A DNA stretch of 64,000 nucleotides from Ruegeria sp. ANG-R. GTDB taxonomy: Bacteria > Pseudomonadota > Alphaproteobacteria > Rhodobacterales > Rhodobacteraceae. The stretch is from assembly GCF_000813985.1 (NCBI RefSeq), contig NZ_JWLJ01000002.1:1-64000 (forward strand), read 5' to 3'. Below are positions 58,109 through 64,000 of this stretch, piece after piece. Under the pieces are notes generated by a model, which was given only the letters and a program-made list of their open reading frames with translations, had not been told where the DNA came from and did not search any database. The position numbers and the translations under genes were made by a program. Positions within the stretch are counted from its first letter, which is position 1. Each line of letters starts with the position of its first letter.

Positions 58109-59668
58109 TCAGGCGGGTTTGAACAGCGGCAGCAGCGGCTCGCCATTCGGTTTGAGGCCCGGGTTGACCGTATCCTTGTGGATCAGACCAACAACCTCAT
58201 GCGTCAGGAAGACATAGCAGCCGCTTTCGTCCATGAGACCCTGCATCTTCTTGTAGATCTCATCGCGCTTGGCCGGATCGCTTTCGACCAGACCCTCTTC
58301 GTGCAGCGCCTTGTATTCCTCGTTGTTGAAGCGCTCCCAGTTCCAGACGCCAACCTGTTCCGGTGTGAACCAGACGGTCGCCCAGCTTGGGTCGGGGTTC
58401 ATCGAGAACCGGCTGAGAACCAGCTGAAGGTTCATGAAATAGTCGCCATCCTTCGAGCCCAGCGTCCAGAATGTACCACTGTCATTCTGCTTGATCTCGC
58501 AGGTGATGCCGACATCAGCCAGATTGGCCTGAATGACCTGCGCCGCAGTCAGACGTTCTGACTGGTTAAGGATGTCCAGAGTCACAGTCATGCCTTCGGC
58601 ACCCGCTTCGGCCAGCAACTCTCGCGCCTTGTCTGGGTCATAGTCATAGGTCACGCTGTCCCGGCTACCCGGCAGACCCGGTGCGATGATGCCGTTGCCC
58701 ACGGCGGCGGCTCCGAAATAGGCCGCATCGACCACGGTCTGACGGTCAATCGCGTGCTGGATGGCACGGCGGATACGAACGTCTTTTAACGCTTCGTTGT
58801 CGTGGTTCATGCCCAGCCAGACATAGGCCAGCGAGGGTTTTTCTTCGACTACAGACCCGGCGGGCGGGTTTTCCTTGAGCCGCGGCAGCGAGGATACCGA
58901 CGTCCAAGTGTAATCCAGGTCGCCCGCTTCAAAACCCAGTTCGGCGGTCGAGGGGTCCTCGATGGGCAGGATGTGAATTTCTTCGTACCCTCCGGGCTCA
59001 TAGGCCCAGTCCGGGTTCCGCTTCAGAACAGTTTTCTGTTTGGGGACCCATTCTGTCAGAATGTACTGGCCAGATTGCGCCACCGGCTCAGACCCGATCT
59101 TGCCGCCTATTTCTTCGACTGCTTTGCGTGAAACGATGCAAGAGGCGGGCGTCGGCAGTGTCGTCGTCCACAGTGGCACGAACTTGTTTTTCAGGTGGAT
59201 CAGACCCGAGAGATTGTCTTTGACTTCAACCTCCTTCAAAGCGCTCCAATCGCCAGCATAGGGGCTTTCATTGGCCGGGTCTGCGATACGCTCAATCGAG
59301 AATTTCACATCATCGGCGGTCATCTGGCCGAAGCCATCGGTAAACCCGATATTGTCGCGCAGTTTGAATGCAATGGTCAGGTCGTCCAGCTGTTCGATGT
59401 TTTCAACAGCAATGGGCCGCCAGTTCCACTCGTCGCCCTGTTGGTTGGACACCAGCGGGGCATAGATCGACCGCATGATGTCGGCCTCGGGCAGCGCTAG
59501 CCAGAAGGCTGGGTCAAGCACTTGCAAATCGCTATAAGACCGGATTGTCAGGACCGAGCCATCGGCACTGACAGCCATATGCGGAAATGCGAGGCTGGCC
59601 GCACCCAATGCACCAGCACCGGCCAGAACGGAGCGTCGGGAAACGTCCCCTTTGAAAATCGAACTCAT
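58109..59668 (-). CDS. Peptide-type ABC transporter substrate-binding protein, Tat-exported
   Basis: A 519-residue family-5 extracellular solute-binding protein. The chosen start at 59668 (GGGAG site) gives MSSIFKGDVSRRSVLAGAGA, a twin-arginine signal ending near VSADG. The frame is open to 59809, but without homology. The family signature is seen in DDVKFSIERIADPANESPYA near residue 120 and in IRRAIQHAIDRQTVVDAAYFG near residue 310. It opens the importer operon. A Tat signal on a peptide-type binding protein is common in roseobacters. The ligand may be a peptide, an opine or another ester/amide that the downstream CocE, alpha/beta hydrolase and M81 proteins split. Confidence 0.92.
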   Translation of the reverse strand: MSSIFKGDVSRRSVLAGAGALGAASLAFPHMAVSADGSVLTIRSYSDLQVLDPAFWLALPEADIMRSIYAPLVSNQQGDEWNWRPIAVENIEQLDDLTIAFKLRDNIGFTDGFGQMTADDVKFSIERIADPANESPYAGDWSALKEVEVKDNLSGLIHLKNKFVPLWTTTLPTPASCIVSRKAVEEIGGKIGSEPVAQSGQYILTEWVPKQKTVLKRNPDWAYEPGGYEEIHILPIEDPSTAELGFEAGDLDYTWTSVSSLPRLKENPPAGSVVEEKPSLAYVWLGMNHDNEALKDVRIRRAIQHAIDRQTVVDAAYFGAAAVGNGIIAPGLPGSRDSVTYDYDPDKARELLAEAGAEGMTVTLDILNQSERLTAAQVIQANLADVGITCEIKQNDSGTFWTLGSKDGDYFMNLQLVLSRFSMNPDPSWATVWFTPEQVGVWNWERFNNEEYKALHEEGLVESDPAKRDEIYKKMQGLMDESGCYVFLTHEVVGLIHKDTVNPGLKPNGEPLLPLFKPA

Positions 59669-59759
59669 TTGCTTACTCCCTGTTTGTCTTCGTATCCAGG
59701 CATCTGCCCGGTTTGGTTGCTTGCGGGCAGGCGCCCGCGACTTCAGGTGCCAGCAGGCG

Positions 59760-60452
59760 TTATCCGTTCTTTTTCTTGTGTGACTGTGGCAGTTGCTCTG
59801 CAGCACCAAGGGCTGAGAATCTTGGGATGATGACGGGTGAGTTCACCCAGATCATGCGCGCGGGTTGATCGGTTACGTTACGCAGGACGTGCAGAATTTC
59901 TCCAGGAAAGCTGAAACTGTCCCCATTGCGCAAGGTGACGGTTTCGTCCTCAAGAACCAGTTCCAGTTCACCGTCCAGAATGACACCATGCATCTCGCCA
60001 TCGCGCGAGAAGTACTGGTCTACGACCTGTTCGGAATAGGGGCGGTAATCTGAGACGCCCAAACAGAACCCACCGCCAATTGAACTGGATAGCAACTGAT
60101 CCGCATAGCCCGACTGCGCGATGGGTTCGTCGTACAGAAGGTTCAGGTTTCGACGGTTGGATTGACGCACGACATAGGCGCGCTCCAGCGGCCCAGAGCC
60201 GGGGCGATGGTTGAAAAACCATTCCTCGGGAACACCAAGGGCAGCGGCAATGCGTGAAATCTTGTTGAGCGAGGCGCTGACGGTGCCGCGCTCGATCGCG
60301 CTGAGGTGGCTGATCGAAACACCGCTGCTGTTTGCAAGCTCGGCCAATGTCATCTGGCGGGCTTTGCGCAGCTGACGCACCTCAGCACCGAAAGCTGCAA
60401 GACCCTCTTCGCTGGCCGTGCGGGTGTATTTTTTCGATGTGCCCTGGCTCAC
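59760..60452 (-). CDS. XRE-cupin transcriptional regulator
   Basis: A 230-residue regulator with an HTH (VRQLRKARQMTLAELANSSG then VSISHLSAIERG, residues 26-57) and a C-terminal cupin (about residues 130-220: HGVILDGELELVLEDETVTL, then GDSFSFPGEILHVLRN). It uses a GTG start at 60452 with a perfect AAGGAGG site. It lies between the importer operon and the flavoprotein gene, with a 10-bp-arm palindrome (60510-60534) upstream. It is clearly a paralogue of the regulator starting at 63258 (the EVRQLRKARQ and LLSSSIGG stretches are shared). It probably controls the importer or the flavoprotein gene. Confidence 0.9.
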   Translation of the reverse strand: MSQGTSKKYTRTASEEGLAAFGAEVRQLRKARQMTLAELANSSGVSISHLSAIERGTVSASLNKISRIAAALGVPEEWFFNHRPGSGPLERAYVVRQSNRRNLNLLYDEPIAQSGYADQLLSSSIGGGFCLGVSDYRPYSEQVVDQYFSRDGEMHGVILDGELELVLEDETVTLRNGDSFSFPGEILHVLRNVTDQPARMIWVNSPVIIPRFSALGAAEQLPQSHKKKNG

Positions 60453-60509
60453 GAATCCTCCTTACGCTCGCTGGTGTTTTGGAAATGCTACGTTGGTTTT
60501 TCTTTTTCG

Positions 60510-60534
60510 CAAGAAAAATTATCTATTTTTCTTG
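60510..60534. promoter_or_regulatory. Palindrome upstream of the XRE-cupin gene, candidate operator
   Basis: CAAGAAAAAT (60510-60519) and ATTTTTCTTG (60525-60534) are perfect reverse complements with a 5-bp spacer, in an AT-rich gap 58 bp before the regulator start. The surrounding DNA is GC-rich, so this symmetry is unlikely to be chance. Probable autoregulatory site. Confidence 0.65.
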
Positions 60535-60559
60535 TATTGGTGATGCCTCCCTGCGCTTG

Positions 60560-62599
60560 CTACCATCGGACGCCCATGCGCAGCGCGTCGTAGATTGCTG
60601 CGTGAATGTTGCGTGCCGATACAGCGTCACCGATGCGATATAGGCCAAATCCGGCACTGGGATTGGTTTGCGGAAACAGATCGCCTACGCCGGAGACAAG
60701 CACACCCTGATCAACCGCTCCGCGATTACGCGACAGAGGTTTGAGATCAAAGTAGAGATCGTCCAGAGGCCGCGTGCCCTGATTGATAACCACCTGATCA
60801 TATTCTCTTTTTTCGATAAGTTCAGAATAGTCGGTGCCGATATGGGCTTGCAGATGATTGCCTGATTTTTCGATCGATTGCAGAGTTCGGGTGACAGTGA
60901 ACACGGCCCCGGTTTTCTGCAACGAGCGCATATAGGGCACCAGATTCATCGCCATAACTTCGGGCGCAAAGCTACGATCACGAGTCATGACTTCGACCCG
61001 TGCGCCAGAGGCGGCGATGACCTCGGCGGCCATCAGGGCCGGGTGATCGCCTGCATCGTCAAAGATCAGTACGTTCTCACCCGGCTGCACGTCGCCGGAC
61101 AGGATATCCCAGGCGGATACCGCCAGTTCATTGCCCGAATCTAGGATCGTTGCGTCCGGCAGGCCCCCGGTCGCAATCACGACCATATCCGGTGACAGCG
61201 CGGTCACGTCACTGGCTTCGACATAAGTGTTGAACTGAAATTGAACATCTCGCGCAGCACATTGCGCTATGCGCCAATCGATAATCCCGATCATCTCGGC
61301 GCGGCGCTTGGATTGCGCGGTCAGGCGAACTTGCCCGCCGGGCTCGGGGGCAGCCTCCAGAACGGTGACATCATGGCCACGTTCGGCAGCAACGCGCGCC
61401 GCCTCCAGCCCGCCGGGGCCTGCGCCGACGATTACAGCGCGGCGGGGTATTTTAGCGGCGGGGATGACATGTGGCATCGACAATTCACGTCCCGTGGCGG
61501 CGTTGTGAATGCAAAGCGCTTCACCCGCCTGATAGATGCGGTCGAGGCAGTAGGTGGCGCCGACGCAGGGCCGAATGTTATCTTCCTGTCCGGTCTGGAT
61601 CTTGGACACAATCATAGGGTCGGCCATGTGCGCGCGGGTCATCCCGACCATGTCTAACAGACCCGAGGCCACTGCATGTCGCGCAGTCGCCACATCAGGG
61701 ATGCGCGCGGCGTGAAAGGTCGGCATCCCGATCTCTGCCCGCACCCGCCCGGCAAAATCCAGATGCGGCGCACTTTTCATGCCCTGCACCGGGATCACGT
61801 CCGTCATCGCTGGGTCTGTGTGAATGCGTCCGCGAATGACATTCAGGAAATCGACCTGGCCGCTGTCACGCAGCCTGCGCGCGATCTCGGGCCCTTCTTC
61901 CTCGCTGATGCCGCCCTTTTGGATCTCATCCGCGGTATAGCGGACACCGACGATAAACTCTGGCCCCACGCGGTCGCGGATCGCATCCAGCACCATGAAG
62001 CCAAAGCGCAGCCGGTTGTCGAAGTCCCCGCCGAATGGCGCGTCCATCGTGTTGGTCAGCGGCGACCAGAACTGGTCCAGCAGATGCCCGTAGGCCTGCA
62101 ACTCGATCCCGTCCAATCCGGCGGCTTGCATGCGTTCAGCCGCATCGGCATAGTCGGTCACGATCCGCTCGATATCGAAGTCTTCCATTTTCTTCGGAAA
62201 GGCCCGATGTGCCGGTTCGCGATAATGCGAGGGCGACAAAGAGGGCAACCAGTCACCTTTGTTCCAACCTGTACGCCGCCCGAGATGGGTCAGCTGGATC
62301 ATCACCGCGCAGTCATGGGTGTGGCAGGCGTCGGTCAGTTCGCCCATCCAGCGCACGACCTCATCCTTGTAGGCGAGGATATTGTTGAACACCGGCGGAC
62401 TGTCACGGCTGACGGTGGCCGAACCCGCAGTCATTGTCATCGCAACGCCCGCTTTTGCACGCATTTCGTGATAGGCGCGATAGCGTTCTTTGGGCATTCC
62501 GTCTTCTGGGTAGGCGGGCTCATGACTGGTGGTCATGATCCTGTTTTTCAGGGCCAGGTGCTTCAGTTGATAGGGTTGCAACAGGGCGTCGCGGCTCAT
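60560..62599 (-). CDS. NADH:flavin oxidoreductase of the trimethylamine-dehydrogenase / N-methylproline-demethylase type
   Basis: A 679-residue flavoprotein. Residues about 5-340 form an old-yellow-enzyme TIM barrel (QLTHLGRRTGWNKGDWLPSL), and residues about 385-670 an FAD/NAD(P)H domain (AVIVGAGPGGLEAARVAAERG). Between them is the Fe-S site, in which only three of the four expected Cys are present (Cys345, Cys351, Cys363; the second position is Ala348 in CVGATYC). Overall it most resembles StcD-like demethylases of proline-betaine breakdown and related N-demethylases. It overlaps the second XRE-cupin gene by 4 bp. Demethylation of an N-methyl compound is the likely activity; the substrate is not visible. 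Confidence 0.87.
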   Translation of the reverse strand: MSRDALLQPYQLKHLALKNRIMTTSHEPAYPEDGMPKERYRAYHEMRAKAGVAMTMTAGSATVSRDSPPVFNNILAYKDEVVRWMGELTDACHTHDCAVMIQLTHLGRRTGWNKGDWLPSLSPSHYREPAHRAFPKKMEDFDIERIVTDYADAAERMQAAGLDGIELQAYGHLLDQFWSPLTNTMDAPFGGDFDNRLRFGFMVLDAIRDRVGPEFIVGVRYTADEIQKGGISEEEGPEIARRLRDSGQVDFLNVIRGRIHTDPAMTDVIPVQGMKSAPHLDFAGRVRAEIGMPTFHAARIPDVATARHAVASGLLDMVGMTRAHMADPMIVSKIQTGQEDNIRPCVGATYCLDRIYQAGEALCIHNAATGRELSMPHVIPAAKIPRRAVIVGAGPGGLEAARVAAERGHDVTVLEAAPEPGGQVRLTAQSKRRAEMIGIIDWRIAQCAARDVQFQFNTYVEASDVTALSPDMVVIATGGLPDATILDSGNELAVSAWDILSGDVQPGENVLIFDDAGDHPALMAAEVIAASGARVEVMTRDRSFAPEVMAMNLVPYMRSLQKTGAVFTVTRTLQSIEKSGNHLQAHIGTDYSELIEKREYDQVVINQGTRPLDDLYFDLKPLSRNRGAVDQGVLVSGVGDLFPQTNPSAGFGLYRIGDAVSARNIHAAIYDALRMGVRW

Positions 62600-63258
62600 G
62601 GCGAGGTTTCCCGGTCAGACGCCTGAGGTGCAACGACATCCTTGGGAATGACGACCGGTGAGACCGCCCAGATCAGCCGGCACACTTGATCCGTCCGATT
62701 GCGGGCATGATGCGGGATGCGCGCGTCAAAGCTGTAGCTGTCACCAGTGCGCAGGGTGATGAACTCATCCCCGATCTGCATTTCCAGCTCGCCCTCCAGA
62801 ACCAGCCCGTGCTCTTCGCCTTCGTGCTTTTGCAAGGGATCTTCGGGGCGTTCAGAGTGCGGCGCATAGACCGCCATGCCCATATAAAACTGCCCGCCGA
62901 TCGAGCTGGACAGCAGGTGATCGGTATAGCCCAGCTCAGCCGCGTCCTGTCCGTAGAGCGTATTGAGTGCACGACGGTTTTGGGCGCGCACAACAAAGGC
63001 TTGTTCCATTGGGCCGGCCCCGGCCCGGCGGGCAAAGAACCAATCCGGCGTGACGCTGAGCGCGCTGGCGATGGCCTGCAATACATCGACCGAAGGCTTG
63101 GAGACCCCGCGCTCGATCGCCGACACGTGGCTGAGCGAGATACCCGCCTCTTCGCTCAGCTGTTTGAGCGTGAGCTGGCGGGCTTTGCGCAGCTGCCGAA
63201 CCTCACTGCCCAGCGAGGATATTGCGGATGGCAAAGCGACGACGTTGTCAGATGGCAT
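62596..63258 (-). CDS. XRE-cupin transcriptional regulator (second copy)
   Basis: A 220-residue regulator paralogous to the one starting at 60452. The HTH is EVRQLRKARQLTLKQLSEEA then ISLSHVSAIERGVSKPS, and the cupin is EHGLVLEGELEMQIGDEFIT, followed by GDSYSFDARIPHHARN. The frame is open to 63300, but the ATG at 63258 follows GGAG. Its stop overlaps the flavoprotein start by 4 bp, so it is co-expressed with that enzyme. It is divergent from the second CocE gene with an 8-bp-arm palindrome between. It is likely to control both directions. Confidence 0.9.
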   Translation of the reverse strand: MPSDNVVALPSAISSLGSEVRQLRKARQLTLKQLSEEAGISLSHVSAIERGVSKPSVDVLQAIASALSVTPDWFFARRAGAGPMEQAFVVRAQNRRALNTLYGQDAAELGYTDHLLSSSIGGQFYMGMAVYAPHSERPEDPLQKHEGEEHGLVLEGELEMQIGDEFITLRTGDSYSFDARIPHHARNRTDQVCRLIWAVSPVVIPKDVVAPQASDRETSP

Positions 63259-63314
63259 ACGGCTCTCCGAAAAATGACTTGAGCGGCTAAACTCTGTCAA
63301 AATTGAAATCAGAC

Positions 63315-63337
63315 TAGAATTTTAAAGTCAAATTCTA
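63315..63337. promoter_or_regulatory. Palindrome between the second XRE-cupin gene and the second CocE gene
   Basis: TAGAATTT (63315-63322) and AAATTCTA (63330-63337) are exact complements with a 7-bp spacer, in an AT-rich 166-bp divergent region. A candidate operator for the regulator starting at 63258. Confidence 0.55.
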
Positions 63338-63424
63338 TTTTAGATCGAATACAGCATACCTATTGCAAGTTCGATCTGGATTTGCAGAACTGGGGTGAAC
63401 ACTAAACGCACGCAGCGGATCATT

Positions 63425-64000
63425 ATGGCAGATCAGATCGACTATCCTTTCGACGTGTCAGAGACGGATCATCTGTGGATCGAAATGCCCGACGGCGTGC
63501 GCCTGGCCGCGCGGTTGTGGCGCCCGGTGGCGCAACATCCGGTTCCAGCCATTCTGGAATACATTCCCTATCGCAAAACCGACATGGTCCGCGCGCGGGA
63601 TGAGCGGAACCATCCCTATTTTGCTGCCCACGGCTATGCCTGCATCCGGGTCGATATGCGGGGATCGGGGGACAGCGAGGGGCACATGTCGGATATGTAC
63701 GCACCGGCAGAGCTGGACGATGCACGACAGGTTATCGAATGGCTAGCTGCACAACCCTGGTGCAATGGTCGGGTCGGGATGTTCGGTACATCCTGGGGCG
63801 GTACCGCATCTCTTCAGGCAAGTGCCAATGCGCCTGTACCCTTGAAAGCCACAATCGCCGTCTGCGCCACGCATGACAGATTTGAGGATGATATCCACTA
63901 TATGGGCGGTTGCGTTCTTTCGGATACGTTCGAATGGGGAGCAACGCTGCCCTCTATCCTGGCATCTCCACCGTCGTTGAATGTCGGGCCGGATTGGAAA
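63425..64000 (+). CDS. CocE/NonD-family hydrolase (partial, runs off the window)
   Basis: The first 192 codons of a second CocE-type serine hydrolase: MADQIDYPFDVSETDHLWIE, then MPDGVRLAARLWRPVAQHPV, RVDMRGSGDSEG and the nucleophile motif GMFGTSWGGT near residue 122. It is collinear with the protein at 52253-54271 (shared ILEYIPYR, HPYFAA-GYA and D-DIH-MGGC or FYGGC stretches). The 3' end is beyond base 64000. There is no strong Shine-Dalgarno sequence; GCGGATCATT precedes the ATG. It is divergent from the second XRE-cupin gene, which probably regulates it. Confidence 0.88.
   Translation, partial: MADQIDYPFDVSETDHLWIEMPDGVRLAARLWRPVAQHPVPAILEYIPYRKTDMVRARDERNHPYFAAHGYACIRVDMRGSGDSEGHMSDMYAPAELDDARQVIEWLAAQPWCNGRVGMFGTSWGGTASLQASANAPVPLKATIAVCATHDRFEDDIHYMGGCVLSDTFEWGATLPSILASPPSLNVGPDWK

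Noticed and set aside
1..64000. CRISPR arrays, tRNA and rRNA genes
   Set aside because: No regularly spaced direct repeats and no cloverleaf or rRNA-like stretches were noticed anywhere in the window.

Overview
The window looks like part of a marine Roseobacter-type alphaproteobacterium (Rhodobacterales). The basis is the GC-rich, densely packed catabolic gene content, the amino-acid transporter of the Aap/Bzt type, hemP, and an intergenic repeat of a kind familiar from this group. No rRNA, tRNA, replication or conserved housekeeping block is present, so chromosome and plasmid cannot be told apart. The region reads as a string of catabolic cassettes, most with their own regulator next to a divergent promoter.

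Layout. 1-10060: acidic amino-acid uptake and breakdown (Aap/Bzt ABC transporter split in two parts, AGCS sodium symporter, asparaginase, Asp/Glu racemase, aspartase, one XRE regulator). 10061-10455: IS6-family relic directly after the aspartase stop codon. 10692-19314: a six-gene minus-strand operon (aldehyde dehydrogenase, M19 dipeptidase-like protein, a 561-residue unknown, a DUF3726-like protein, an Ldh2-type oxidoreductase, a BCCT transporter) with a divergent LysR gene. 19333-27488: a molybdenum hydroxylase (three subunits plus a MoaD-like protein) downstream of a 1070-residue cytoplasmic reductive dehalogenase fused to its own flavin/[2Fe-2S] reductase, with a divergent LysR gene. 27479-34761: two more LysR-guarded cassettes, one an SDR and the other a fused E1 alpha/beta thiamine enzyme with a FabD-like acyltransferase and a DAO-type flavoenzyme. 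34769-37749: SnoaL-like protein, LCAD-like acyl-CoA dehydrogenase, PPOX protein. 37801-40723: copper export (copA-cueR) with a recognisable CueR-type promoter. 40825-44864: a hydroxyacid dehydrogenase and a kinase/M23/aminotransferase triple fusion. 44910-48888: hemP with a Cys/His-rich partner, gph and an SLC13 permease. 49014-49740: a composite IS6/Tn3 relic. 49889-64000: a peptide-type ABC importer with two hydrolases and an M81 protein, an old-yellow-enzyme-type demethylase-like flavoprotein, two paralogous XRE-cupin regulators, and a second CocE hydrolase that runs off the window.

The strongest candidates for new biology are the dehalogenase/molybdenum-hydroxylase operon, the E1-acyltransferase pair that lacks E2 and E3, the unknown protein in the BCCT operon, the kinase-peptidase-transaminase fusion with a His/Cys tail, and the duplicated CocE/XRE-cupin locus. 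All functional assignments come from motif and family recognition by eye; no database search was run. Start codons were chosen by Shine-Dalgarno sequence, homology and overlap, and often differ from the longest open frame.
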